Below, one piece after another: positions 41,896-51,181 of a stretch of DNA of 64,000 nt (the first letter of the stretch is position 1; the number at the start of each line of letters is the position of its first letter). Location of the stretch: contig JBBTSG010000006.1 in the NCBI GenBank assembly GCA_038064775.1, forward strand, positions 1-64,000, written 5' to 3'. Under the pieces are notes generated by a model. That model was not told the DNA's origin, searched no databases, and saw nothing but the letters and a program-made list of their open reading frames with translations. This stretch comes from JBBTSG01 sp038064775 (GTDB lineage: Bacteria; Patescibacteriota; Minisyncoccia; UBA6257; GWB1-50-10). The translations under genes and the position numbers were made by a program.

Positions 41896-43140
41896 TTATT
41901 TAATTCCGCGCTTTTTTAAAAAAAATCCTGTTATTTCACAAACATAATCAATCATTTTATCTGTCAAGCCGTGATGTAAGCCAATAAGAAAGGAATTCCC
42001 CGTTATAAATTGCGAATTGGCTAGATTGCCAATCTTTCTGTATTTCACATTCGCATAAGCCGGTTGCTTTATTATATTCCCCGAGAAAAGTGGTCTTGTC
42101 TGAATCTTATGGCGCTCCAAATATCTAACCAGCTCATTTCTCGTAAATGGAGCGTCTTTTTTTATCGTTAGTGGAAAGGCTAACCAATTAACGTTCGTTC
42201 GGGGAAATTCTTTCGGTAAAATGAAGTATTCCTCAAATTGTCCAAAAAATTCGTAGAGCCGCTTAAAATTATTCCTGCGCAAACTTGTAAAACCTTTCAA
42301 TCTATTTAACTGCTCTAACCCAAATGCGGCCTGAATCTCGGTAGGCTTGAAATTATATCCTAGTTCCACGAAAACGAAGGCGCTATCATACGGTTTACCA
42401 TCAATCTTAAAAGTGGCTAACCGGGAACGAATGTCTTGATCGTGGCGCGAGATTCCCCTCCCCCAGTCACGAAACAACCTGGCTCTTTCCCTCAATTTTT
42501 TATCGTTGGTCATGAGCATACCGCCCGCCCCGCCAGTTGTTATTAGATGAGAGGCATAAAAACTCGTAGTCGTAACATCGCTCCATTTCCCCGATGGCTG
42601 ACCGTTAAATTTCCCGCCAATAGTGTCACAGCTATCTTCAATGAAAACTAATCCATGTTTTTTGCAAAAACTCCTAATAGTTGGCAAATCCACAAAATTG
42701 CCGATCAGATGCGGCGCCATAACCGCCACGGTTTTATTGGAAATAGTTTTCTCTAATTCTTTTGGATTTATTTGATAAGTTCCCGGCTCCACATCCACAA
42801 ACACCGGAACCAAACCAGTTTGGATTATCGGAGCCACGGTCGTATTAAATGTGCACGCCGGGGTAATTATCTCAGAACCCTTAGGGAATTTTAAGGCGCA
42901 AAGCGCTAAAAGGTTTGCGGAAGAACCAGAATTTACGAAAAGTCCGTACCTTTTTCCATATAATCCCGCTACCTTATTTTCAAATTCTGCAGTAATTTTT
43001 CCGGTTGTTAACCAACCACTTTTTAGTGCTTTATTAACAGCTACTATTTCTTTTTTACTGTATGCGTCAGTAGTATTCGGCGCATACCAAACCCAATCTT
43101 TTCCGGGAATAAATTTTTTACCGCTTATAAGAGAATTCAT
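41896..43140 (-). CDS. DegT/DnrJ-family sugar 3-dehydrase-like enzyme (RfbH/ColD type), 414 aa
   Basis: This is an aminotransferase-fold protein in which the PLP-binding Lys is replaced by His198 (SFYASHLITTGGAGG). His at this site marks PMP-dependent 3-dehydrases (E1/RfbH, ColD) that remove the sugar 3-hydroxyl. FVNSGSSANLLAL (69-81), PACTFNTTVAPI and FIEDSCDTIGG are conserved. The DWGRG...YNFKPTEIQAAFGLEQL region follows the RfbH layout, but the Cys residues that hold the [2Fe-2S] cluster in E1 are absent. It is the last gene of the 51099-41896 operon, beside a 4,6-dehydratase-like SDR. Confidence 0.85.
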   Translation of the reverse strand: MNSLISGKKFIPGKDWVWYAPNTTDAYSKKEIVAVNKALKSGWLTTGKITAEFENKVAGLYGKRYGLFVNSGSSANLLALCALKFPKGSEIITPACTFNTTVAPIIQTGLVPVFVDVEPGTYQINPKELEKTISNKTVAVMAPHLIGNFVDLPTIRSFCKKHGLVFIEDSCDTIGGKFNGQPSGKWSDVTTTSFYASHLITTGGAGGMLMTNDKKLRERARLFRDWGRGISRHDQDIRSRLATFKIDGKPYDSAFVFVELGYNFKPTEIQAAFGLEQLNRLKGFTSLRRNNFKRLYEFFGQFEEYFILPKEFPRTNVNWLAFPLTIKKDAPFTRNELVRYLERHKIQTRPLFSGNIIKQPAYANVKYRKIGNLANSQFITGNSFLIGLHHGLTDKMIDYVCEITGFFLKKRGIK

Positions 43141-43153
43141 TATTCAATAATGA

Positions 43154-44212
43154 TTAATGCATTTCCGTTCTGCCTTTTTCGGTCTCTATCGGAACGTGAC
43201 GCATCCACAGTTTTTCTTTCCACCAATTTTCATTATTGATATACCAATCGATAACTGACCGGAGACCGCTTTCAAATGAGATTTTTGGCTCCCAACCAAG
43301 AACTTTTTTAATTTTATCTACTCCTGCAGTATGCCGAAAAACTTGACCTGGGCGATCCCCAATATTCATAGATGAAAAACTGTATTGGACCTTACTGCTT
43401 TTATTCTTCATATATTCCATGATAAGATCAGCTATTTTTGAAACAGAGTAATCTTCCCCAGTACCAACATTAAAAACCTCACCTTCAACTTTTTCCGCGG
43501 GAGCGTGCAAAATTAAATCTATAGCATTAGATAAGTCGTCTACGTAAGTAAAATCCCTTTTGCTATTACCTGTGCCGTGTATAGTAAGCGGCTCTCTCAA
43601 AATACAGCTGGTGATAAAGCGGGGAATTAACTTCTCAAGATGTTGGTTCGGACCAAACATGTTAAAAGGGCGGACAATCACTGCCGGAATTTTATAAGTT
43701 GATACATAAGAATAAACTAGTCGATCAGCTCCAGCCTTGGCGGCGGCATAAGGACTTGCGGGATTAAGAGGGTGATCTTCATGCATTTTATCAGTAACCG
43801 CCGTACCATAAACTTCACTGGTCGAGATGTGAATAAATCTCTTGATTCTGTCTCTGTGTCGCAAAACCGCGTTTGCCACCCGTTGAGTACCAATAACATC
43901 CGTCTCAAAAAATCTTTCGTCATCATAAATCGAACGAGCCACATGAGTTTCGGCGGCAAAATGAATAACGACATTCGCTCGCGAGACAAGCTCTTCAACG
44001 AGTTTGGCATTTTTTACATCTCCATAGACGAAACGAAAATTTGAGGATTCGTGAATCCTTTTTGAAATATTATGAATATCTCCCGCATACGTGAGCGCAT
44101 CGAGAACAATGAAATTATATTTAGGGTATTTATCGAACAGATAAGCGAGTACATTGCTACCAATAAATCCGGCAGCCCCAGTTATTAAAATTGTATTTCT
44201 GTCAGATATCAT
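43154..44212 (-). CDS. Nucleotide-sugar 4,6-dehydratase-like SDR (RfbB family), 352 aa
   Basis: It has the Rossmann motif GAAGFIGSNVLAYLF (12-26), DALTYAGDIHNI as in dTDP-glucose 4,6-dehydratase, HFAAETHVARSI, STSEVYG and Y-x3-K (YAAAK, about 160). The Asp of the usual TDE triad is Ser here, as in GDP-mannose dehydratases and UDP-glucuronate decarboxylases, so the exact reaction is open. It lies 13 bp from the 3-dehydrase gene and could supply its 4-keto-6-deoxy substrate. Confidence 0.85.
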   Translation of the reverse strand: MISDRNTILITGAAGFIGSNVLAYLFDKYPKYNFIVLDALTYAGDIHNISKRIHESSNFRFVYGDVKNAKLVEELVSRANVVIHFAAETHVARSIYDDERFFETDVIGTQRVANAVLRHRDRIKRFIHISTSEVYGTAVTDKMHEDHPLNPASPYAAAKAGADRLVYSYVSTYKIPAVIVRPFNMFGPNQHLEKLIPRFITSCILREPLTIHGTGNSKRDFTYVDDLSNAIDLILHAPAEKVEGEVFNVGTGEDYSVSKIADLIMEYMKNKSSKVQYSFSSMNIGDRPGQVFRHTAGVDKIKKVLGWEPKISFESGLRSVIDWYINNENWWKEKLWMRHVPIETEKGRTEMH

Positions 44213-44223
44213 TAAAAATGATA

Positions 44224-45258
44224 TTACCTCATACTCTCAAATATATCAAGAATAGACTTAACTCTATTGATAAAAAGGTGTCCACCATTCACGATTTTCT
44301 CTTGGCCGTTTTTGGCTATGTTTTTCCGTAATAGATCGTGCTTCAAATAAAAATCTATTTTGTTTTTCATCTCATCATACGAATCGAAAAATTCTGCCTC
44401 CTTGCCTTCTTCAAGGAATTCACCAATTTTTGAAGTCCGGCTATGAAGCATGAAAGCGCCGCAAGCAGGAATTTCAAATGTGCGACAAGCCAAGGTCTCA
44501 TCGTTGTGTTCCCGCACAAAAGCGAGAGCGATTTTGCTTGAATTCAAAACCTTAGACATATTGCCACAAGACGCTTCTTTAAATTGAATACAACCTTTTT
44601 TAAAAAGACATGAGCTCTTAGGACATTTCTCCCAACTATTACCATAAATTTTTATATCATAACCCTCTCCACACAACTTTTCCATATATTCAAATCTATT
44701 CTCTTTAGCATAAGTTCCTATAAAAACAATGTCGGCGCCAAGTCGGTCTTTTTCTTCCGGTGTCACTTCGGTGGGTTTATGACAGTCGGGATCGGCGGCG
44801 CAGGTTAAAAAGATAGCTTTTTTAGCTCCAAGTTTTAATAATTCTTTTGAATTCGCGAAATTAAAGAAAAAATGACAGTCATACAAAGGAATTGATTTAT
44901 AAAAATAGGTGCTACAGGTTTTTGGAAATAAAACATAATCCGGATACCAAGAAAAAACTTTCGTAATACCGGACAATGCTTTAACGGTTTTTGGTTTAAT
45001 TAATATGGGTTTAAAGCATAAAATGAAATCGGGTTTAAAGCTCTTGACGCGTTTTATGAGTTCTTTATTAAGTTTTCCAGTAAAGAAATAATAAGGGGTC
45101 CTAAGGAGGCGATAACTTATTTTATTTATTAAGGATGTATTAAAATATTCTTCTTGACGCACAATATCAACCTCAATATTAAGTTTTTTAAGAGCTTTGT
45201 AAATAAAATTTATTTCTCCTCCACCTCCAGTCCATTTGCCTGTTAATAATACTTTCAT
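44224..45258 (-). CDS. CgeB-family glycosyltransferase, 344 aa
   Basis: The C-terminal half, with KVLNSSKIALAFVREHNDETLACRTFEIPACGAFML, is the signature of CgeB-like/DUF3880 GT-B proteins. The Cys-rich segment CPKSSCLFKKGCIQF near 220 is unusual. The N-terminal MKVLLTGKWTGGGGEINFIY is the first Rossmann strand. It is in a run of four glycosyltransferases. Confidence 0.82.
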   Translation of the reverse strand: MKVLLTGKWTGGGGEINFIYKALKKLNIEVDIVRQEEYFNTSLINKISYRLLRTPYYFFTGKLNKELIKRVKSFKPDFILCFKPILIKPKTVKALSGITKVFSWYPDYVLFPKTCSTYFYKSIPLYDCHFFFNFANSKELLKLGAKKAIFLTCAADPDCHKPTEVTPEEKDRLGADIVFIGTYAKENRFEYMEKLCGEGYDIKIYGNSWEKCPKSSCLFKKGCIQFKEASCGNMSKVLNSSKIALAFVREHNDETLACRTFEIPACGAFMLHSRTSKIGEFLEEGKEAEFFDSYDEMKNKIDFYLKHDLLRKNIAKNGQEKIVNGGHLFINRVKSILDIFESMR

Positions 45259-45261
45259 GAG

Positions 45262-46509
45262 TTAAGTGTAATTAATATTATCTCTGTATTTTTTCATTAG
45301 ACCAATTTTCTCCAACGCAAAAAGTATTCCATTAATATCCTCGTCGTAACTCGTTTTTTCAATAAGTTTGATTGATTCGAGAGAGAAATTTTTTCTCATC
45401 TTTGAATCAACCACAAGGTTATACAAAAACATACTCAGCTGATTAAAATTTCCACATTCAAAAATAAAACCGTTTTTACCTTCACTAACGCGATCCTTAC
45501 TTGTTCCAATTACATCAGACACGATAATCGGCAAACCGAAACACATTGCTTCATTAAGGGGCATGGGGGCGGTATCTCCTAAACCAGAGGGTTGCACGTA
45601 AATATCCGCAAGAGCATAATAATTTTCAATTTCCATTTGGTCAACGAAACCGGCGAAATATACTGGCAGGTTTTTTTCTTTTGCATAAATCTCAAGGCGT
45701 TCTCGTAAAACCCCATCCCCCATAAAAACAAGAATTGCGGGTTTAGCGTTTGACTGCTTAAGTTTTTCTTGGAGTAATTCGTAGGCCATTAAAAGATCAA
45801 GCGGTCTTTTTTTGTCTATAAGCTTTCCGGAAAAAAGTATAACTACCGCATTTTCATCAATTCCTATTTTTTTTCTAAGCTCTGGTTTCTTTCTTATCAA
45901 TTTTTCTCTCTTGGCAAAAAAACGATCATTGTCTACGGCGTAGGGAAGTGAAACAAGTTTGTTCTCTGGAACGCTATAATATTTGTAGAACTTTTTATTT
46001 TCAGTACTTATGTAAAAAAATGTGGAAATAAACCTAAAAAGTGATGGAAATATAATTTTTTTTAAAGCTTTATTAAAATCTGACTTTAAAAGTTCCTGAT
46101 TTAAAGGACTTTCTCCCCTTAAAAAGACTGGTAGGCCTTTTATAAAAGATGAGATAAGCGCAAGCCACATAGTGAAAACTTGCCAACCCATAATCAAAAC
46201 TGCATCGTGTTTTTTCCTTGATAGCGCGGAAATAACGCCAAGATTAATTAAGCCAAAAAACCGACTAGAGGTTTTCCAAGGATGAATATTTTTCAAAAAT
46301 TCATATCTATACCCCTCGAGAAAAGATTTATCCCAAAGAACACTTTTACCAAAACCAGGATCGTAACTTTCTTTAACTCCAAAATCCCAACAAAAATAAA
46401 CCGTAAGATCAATATTCTTTTCTTGCGCTATTTTACGAAACAGTGGTACTTGAAATTCAATAGGATGTGTTGTTAAGATTGCTAATCTATAAACTTTTTC
46501 TTTATGCAT
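45262..46509 (-). CDS. Glycosyltransferase family 4, 415 aa
   Basis: This GT-B enzyme starts YRLAILTTHPIEFQVPLFRKIA. It has VILFSGKLIDKKRPLDLLMAYELL near 225, YVQPSGLGDTAPMPLNEAMCFGLPIIVSD near 305 and VSEGKNGFIFE in the donor domain. The N-terminal TTHPIEFQVP is typical of a subgroup in surface-glycan loci. It sits 4 bp after the GT75-like gene. Confidence 0.9.
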   Translation of the reverse strand: MHKEKVYRLAILTTHPIEFQVPLFRKIAQEKNIDLTVYFCWDFGVKESYDPGFGKSVLWDKSFLEGYRYEFLKNIHPWKTSSRFFGLINLGVISALSRKKHDAVLIMGWQVFTMWLALISSFIKGLPVFLRGESPLNQELLKSDFNKALKKIIFPSLFRFISTFFYISTENKKFYKYYSVPENKLVSLPYAVDNDRFFAKREKLIRKKPELRKKIGIDENAVVILFSGKLIDKKRPLDLLMAYELLQEKLKQSNAKPAILVFMGDGVLRERLEIYAKEKNLPVYFAGFVDQMEIENYYALADIYVQPSGLGDTAPMPLNEAMCFGLPIIVSDVIGTSKDRVSEGKNGFIFECGNFNQLSMFLYNLVVDSKMRKNFSLESIKLIEKTSYDEDINGILFALEKIGLMKKYRDNINYT

Positions 46510-46513
46510 AAAA

Positions 46514-47593
46514 TTAGAACAAATCCGCCCAAATCACCATTGCCCGCCTAATTTTATTCCAATACTCACCTGGATGAGGTAGTTTACTCGAGATCTCTTT
46601 ATATAAATCCTTAACATTTGTCCCACTCAGATTCATTTCGTAAACTATCTGCCATAAATTCTCGTTTATTTCTAATCCTGATCTCTCTTTTTCCAAATTA
46701 ACGTATGGATCGCTCGCCCGATCATGCCAAACCACCGGATGACCAGAAGCGGCGCGGTAGTCCAAAACATCAATAATCTTCTTCGCAAATACGCCAGCCC
46801 AAATATCATCAAATCTGTCATAACCCCACAGCTCGCCCGCTGCGTTTTTGCCCATTAACAGAAAATACATTGCGGGCGTAAGTTCGCGCTTCCAAGCTAC
46901 GTTCATTCCACACATTGGAAAAAAACTCCACCGCGGAATCATACGGTCGTGAAAATAGTGGTCGATATGGGGAATTTCCTTCATATTTATTTGGGTCTCG
47001 GCATCCACGTCTGGCACGTTTGCCCAAAGACCATGAGAAAGCATTACTCGTTCGGAACCGAGAGGGTGCTCGAAATTTTTATGTGGGAACCCGCGAGGAT
47101 TCAAATTGAGCGTCGAAGATACCCATGCCGGCTCCCGAAATTTCCTTTCAAAGAGATTGTGACGGTGAGTCTCCACGAGATCGTAAATATGATGCGCCTT
47201 GAGGTGAGCGCTATAATTCAGGGAAGGATAACAATCGTCGTCCAGAGAAATTATCATATCCGCACCAAGTTGATAGGCCTTCCAAAAACCGTAGGACTTA
47301 ATAGAGCTCGAACGCCGCGGGATTATCCAATTGTCTAAACCGAGATCATTTTCAATATCTGCCCAACTCAGATGAAGAACATTAAAATCAAGTTTTTTGT
47401 CGTCAATTCCAAAGGCCTTAACGGGATTATCCTCAACCACTACCAAAACCACCTCGTTTTTTTTAAAAATATCCTTCCATTCGTCCAAAAATCTCAAAAT
47501 TGATTCTTGTCGTATAGTTGGAACAACAACGAATATTCGTGTCGTCGCTTCTTTTTGCTCTTTATGAGATTTTGTTTTTTGAACGTGAAGCAT
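46514..47593 (-). CDS. GT75-like protein (reversibly glycosylated polypeptide / UDP-arabinopyranose mutase family), 359 aa
   Basis: ADMIISLDDDCYPSL carries the DDD site. RVMLSHGLWANVPDVDAETQ, FFPMCGMNVAWKREL, YDRFDDIWAGVFAKKII and VWHDRASDPYVNLEKE match the conserved blocks of plant RGP/UDP-Ara mutases in order. Plant members interconvert UDP-arabinopyranose and UDP-arabinofuranose and self-glycosylate on an Arg. Bacterial members in polysaccharide loci probably act as mutases or transferases. It lies 4 bp from a GT4 gene. Confidence 0.82.
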   Translation of the reverse strand: MLHVQKTKSHKEQKEATTRIFVVVPTIRQESILRFLDEWKDIFKKNEVVLVVVEDNPVKAFGIDDKKLDFNVLHLSWADIENDLGLDNWIIPRRSSSIKSYGFWKAYQLGADMIISLDDDCYPSLNYSAHLKAHHIYDLVETHRHNLFERKFREPAWVSSTLNLNPRGFPHKNFEHPLGSERVMLSHGLWANVPDVDAETQINMKEIPHIDHYFHDRMIPRWSFFPMCGMNVAWKRELTPAMYFLLMGKNAAGELWGYDRFDDIWAGVFAKKIIDVLDYRAASGHPVVWHDRASDPYVNLEKERSGLEINENLWQIVYEMNLSGTNVKDLYKEISSKLPHPGEYWNKIRRAMVIWADLF

Positions 47594-47660
47594 AATTAAC
47601 TATATAACTTAATCTATTTTAACAGTTAATTTTAAAAATACTATTTTTGGAAATGAATTC

Positions 47661-48908
47661 TTAAAATTGTATGAGATGAGATAAGAGATTATTTGAATAA
47701 TTCTCCCATGTGTATTTAGAAAGAGCTTGCTTCGCTTCATTAGCCGAAATAGATTTTGTATCTAAAGCAGTTTCAATCACCTTAGCCATAGAAACCGGGT
47801 CTGGACTTGCCTTAAAAAGCAATTTGTCTTTGAGTTCGCCTAAATCTCCGGAGAGGTCGTAATCAGTTGAGCAAATAACTTTTTTACTCAAAGAAAGCCC
47901 CTCCATAACAGTAAGATCGAAATCAATCCATGCGGGATGAAAAACAGCCGTGGCGCTTGCATAGAGATCTAATAAATCTTCCTCCGCAACAAAACCGCCA
48001 AGCACTACATGACTCTCTATGTGAAGTTCTTTAATAAGCGCTTCAAGATTTTCTTTCTCCGGACCTTTACCACCCACCACAAAATAAATATCATCCCTTT
48101 TTTTCGTGAGCTCCGCTATTGTCCGGATGCAAAGATCAATGCGTTTCCCAGGAATTAGCCGACTCACATCAACAAACATCTTAGCGTCGGAAGGAAAACC
48201 ATATTTCGCTCGCATATCTTTCTTCGGTTTATAATTAAAAAGAGAAGGGTTTATGCCGCTTTTTAAGTCAATTACGGAGCGACCGTAGAATTGTTCGTTC
48301 TCCCAGGCCATCTGCCGAGTCATAGAAAAAGTATAAATAGCCCGGCGTACCACAAAATAATTCATCCAGGCATGGCACTGCAACACTAACCTAGCGAAAA
48401 GTCCTCTTACAGGATTTTCTAAAGGAATGAAAGTTTGGTGCCCAGAAATTGAATTTCTGACCTTGGTAAAAACTCGATTGAATGGCGCCATATATTTCAG
48501 TCCGTCTTCTGGAAAATTAAAAAATGAGGCATAAAGAAAAACAGCGTAAGGAATATTCGTTCCTAACGAGGATAAGTAAAGCAATTCCGCGTCAGCAGGA
48601 TTCTGCCCTAACGTGATGTCCGGCCGGAAAGTTTTAATCTCTTTGCGAAGCTTTAGAATACTCACTAAAGAAATCCAAATTTTTTGAAGTAAGTGGTCTG
48701 GGTAATCACCTTCGTAAAAACTCGTGACAGGAATGTCCGCGTAAGCACCCTTAAAAAGGTTTTTTGTGCTGTTGCTTTTTACCACTACCATGCGTACCTC
48801 GCAGCCAGATTTTGTAAACCATTTGGCGATCTCAAACATCAACCGCTCCGCTCCGCCCTCCTGCACGAGCGCCTTCCTAAACAAAAGTATTTTTTTCTTT
48901 CTACTCAT
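47661..48908 (-). CDS. Glycosyltransferase family 4 (ALG2-like), 415 aa
   Basis: This GT-B enzyme has RKALVQEGGAERLMFEIAKWF at the N-terminus (the GGAE acceptor loop). The donor domain has FVDVSRLIPGKRIDLCIRTIAEL near 245, FVVGGKGPEKE and VFHPAWIDFDLTVMEGLSLSKKVICS. It resembles ALG2-type mannosyltransferases; the actual sugar is unknown. Confidence 0.9.
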   Translation of the reverse strand: MSRKKKILLFRKALVQEGGAERLMFEIAKWFTKSGCEVRMVVVKSNSTKNLFKGAYADIPVTSFYEGDYPDHLLQKIWISLVSILKLRKEIKTFRPDITLGQNPADAELLYLSSLGTNIPYAVFLYASFFNFPEDGLKYMAPFNRVFTKVRNSISGHQTFIPLENPVRGLFARLVLQCHAWMNYFVVRRAIYTFSMTRQMAWENEQFYGRSVIDLKSGINPSLFNYKPKKDMRAKYGFPSDAKMFVDVSRLIPGKRIDLCIRTIAELTKKRDDIYFVVGGKGPEKENLEALIKELHIESHVVLGGFVAEEDLLDLYASATAVFHPAWIDFDLTVMEGLSLSKKVICSTDYDLSGDLGELKDKLLFKASPDPVSMAKVIETALDTKSISANEAKQALSKYTWENYSNNLLSHLIQF

Positions 48909-48965
48909 ATATTTTTATAATACTTCTTAAATTTTTAAGAACTAAGAAGTTATTATTATGTGAAA

Positions 48966-49976
48966 TTATTTTATCTCAGAAATATTTACGATTCGTTTCT
49001 CCGCGTCTGAAACCCTAGCCGCTTCAAGAATACGAGCTTGAGCTAAAAGGTCGCCTTCGTAATCTTTTTTGCCATCCCCTCCTTTTAAAATTTCTCCGCA
49101 AAAATCATCGAACATTAATTTAAAATGGTCAGCAGGTTCAACTGTAATTTCTTGTATCTTATCATTTTTATCAAGGAAAATTTTTGTCGCTATATCTCTA
49201 GGAACTGCATACGCTCTTCCCATTCTTAGATATGCTTTACTACCTAAAACACCATACGTGGACTGAAAATAAGAACCATAAATAGTGGAAGCGAAGGCAG
49301 TTTTGTCACCCGAGTAATATAAAACCATATCAGCTTTTACATCAACGCGACTTTCAGGATCAAATTTCATTTTACATAAAATACTCTTAGGTTCTTCGCC
49401 GAAGATCATCCGACTCGCATAAATTGGGTAAGGCCCTTGGTAATTCAACGAACCGCCGCCAAGATTTTTATTCAATAAATTTACTCCATTACCCGATCCT
49501 GGAATTCCAAAACACGCATCAAACCTAATAAGATCGCCTAGTACGTCCTGTTTTATCAACTCTTTTACTTTTTCGTGTTGCGGGTGATAGCGAAACATTA
49601 ACCCCTCAATAATACGAACTCTGTTGTTTTTAGCGGCTTCAACCATTCGCTTTGCAGAGGCGTAAGAAATTGCGGCTGGTTTTTCGCAAATCACATGTTT
49701 CCCGGCCTTAATCGCTTGCATAGACCACTCTTCGTGAAAAGCGTTTGGCAACGAAATATAAATAGCGTTAATGTCTTTATTCTTTAAAACATCTTCATAT
49801 GTTCCCCACGCGCTAACTCTAGATTCTTTAGAAACCTCCCTAGTTTTTTCCGGATTTCTTGAACCAATCATAACTAACTCAACAAACTCCGAATCCCGCA
49901 TTGCCGGAAATACATTTTTAATAGCTACGCTAGAACAACCAATCACGCCAAATTTAACTTTTGAGCTGGTTTTCAT
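48966..49976 (-). CDS. Gfo/Idh/MocA family oxidoreductase, 336 aa
   Basis: This NAD(P)-dependent sugar dehydrogenase has KFGVIGCSSVAIKNVFPA at 8-25, AIYISLPNAFHEEWSMQAIKAGKHVICEKPAA (EKP motif, about 98) and GLMFRYHPQHEKVKE. The C-terminal sheet domain is complete. It abuts the DegT aminotransferase gene by one base, a common pairing in which one enzyme makes the keto sugar and the other aminates it. Confidence 0.92.
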   Translation of the reverse strand: MKTSSKVKFGVIGCSSVAIKNVFPAMRDSEFVELVMIGSRNPEKTREVSKESRVSAWGTYEDVLKNKDINAIYISLPNAFHEEWSMQAIKAGKHVICEKPAAISYASAKRMVEAAKNNRVRIIEGLMFRYHPQHEKVKELIKQDVLGDLIRFDACFGIPGSGNGVNLLNKNLGGGSLNYQGPYPIYASRMIFGEEPKSILCKMKFDPESRVDVKADMVLYYSGDKTAFASTIYGSYFQSTYGVLGSKAYLRMGRAYAVPRDIATKIFLDKNDKIQEITVEPADHFKLMFDDFCGEILKGGDGKKDYEGDLLAQARILEAARVSDAEKRIVNISEIK

Positions 49977-49977
49977 T

Positions 49978-51099
49978 TTAAAATGACCGGCAAATTTCTA
50001 TAAGCGACCGAGCAACATATTTTTTTTCCTCTTCGCTTAAAATCGGCCCGCTCGGAATATAAAAACCATTTAAACCGATTTTATTGGCGACAAGACAATC
50101 ATCGTGATTAGTAAAACCTCCTTTAATAAAAATTTCTTGCGTGTTATAAGGAATAAATCCTTCTCTGGTTTCTATACCCAATTTTGAAAGCTCTTCAAGA
50201 ACTGTTTTTCTTTTGCCTTCCGCTTTACCCCGAAGCACCACGTAATACATCCAGTAAACATTTTTAGCGTAGGGTTTTTCAACGGGTAATTGGATTTCAG
50301 GAATGTTCTTGAAAGCGTCATTGTAAAAAGCTGCGATTTCTCTTTTTTTACCGATGATAAAATCTATTTTCCCGATTTGAGCTAAACCTAAGGCTGCTTG
50401 AAGATTCGTCATCCGGTAGTTGTAGCCAATATCCTGATGCATAAATTTATTTGTCGCGCCAAAAGCTAATGATTTTAGCATTCTCGCCCGATCAGCTAAT
50501 TCTTTATTATTCGTGGTAATCATCCCGCCTTCACCGGTTGTAATAATTTTATTGGCATAAAAACTGAAACAACCAATGTCTCCGAGCGATCCAACTTTCT
50601 TACCTTTATATTCCGCGCCATGGGCTTCCGCGCAATCTTCCACAACAAAAAGATTGTGTTTCTTGGCGATTGCCAAAATTGGATCCATATCCACCGGATG
50701 GCCATAAATATGAACCACCATAATAGCTTTTGTCCGCGGTGTAATTTTTTGCTCAATTAGACTAGGATCAATATTCCAAGTATCTTTCTCAATGTCAATC
50801 GGAATCGGTTTTGCGCCGCAATAATGAACGGCAAAAAAAGTAGCCATGTTTGTAAATGTTTGAACGAGTACTTCATCGCCCGGCCCGATTTTCAGCGTTG
50901 CGAGAGCCAAATGGAGCGCGGTTGTTCCGCTTGTAGTTGTAATCGCATATTCGGTGCTACAATATTTTGCAAAACTTTTTTCGAAATCGTTAATATAGCT
51001 CCCGGAAAAACCGGAAATTTGACCCTTATCCAAAGCATCCATTACAATTTTTTTTTCTTCCTCTCCTAAAAATGGTTGGGAAACGGGAATTTTCCTCAT
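49978..51099 (-). CDS. DegT/DnrJ/EryC1/StrS sugar aminotransferase, 373 aa
   Basis: This PLP enzyme transfers an amino group to a nucleotide keto-sugar. KIPVSQPFLGEEEKKIV starts the fold. TTTSGTTALHLAL, DCAEAHGAEYKGKKVGSLGD and the PLP Lys in SFYANKIITTGEGG are intact, in contrast to the 41896 paralog. The frame is open to 51210, but that part would run through the neighbouring terminator, so I start at ATG 51099 (MRKIPV). It is the first gene of the operon to 41896. Confidence 0.92.
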   Translation of the reverse strand: MRKIPVSQPFLGEEEKKIVMDALDKGQISGFSGSYINDFEKSFAKYCSTEYAITTTSGTTALHLALATLKIGPGDEVLVQTFTNMATFFAVHYCGAKPIPIDIEKDTWNIDPSLIEQKITPRTKAIMVVHIYGHPVDMDPILAIAKKHNLFVVEDCAEAHGAEYKGKKVGSLGDIGCFSFYANKIITTGEGGMITTNNKELADRARMLKSLAFGATNKFMHQDIGYNYRMTNLQAALGLAQIGKIDFIIGKKREIAAFYNDAFKNIPEIQLPVEKPYAKNVYWMYYVVLRGKAEGKRKTVLEELSKLGIETREGFIPYNTQEIFIKGGFTNHDDCLVANKIGLNGFYIPSGPILSEEEKKYVARSLIEICRSF

Positions 51100-51141
51100 A
51101 AAACCCATTATGGCAGAAAGGAGCGAAAAATAAAAGATGTT

Positions 51142-51177
51142 AAAAAAATCCCCCAGTCTTATTTTAAGAACTGGGGG
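51142..51177 (-). terminator. Terminator of the 51182 gene
   Basis: CCCCCAGT and ACTGGGGG form the stem. On the minus strand a run of seven T follows. Confidence 0.85.
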
Positions 51178-51181
51178 TATT

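Noticed and set aside
46949..47338. 129-aa plus-strand frame opposite the GT75-like gene
   Set aside because: It is antisense to conserved motifs of a well-supported gene and shows no domain or start signal.
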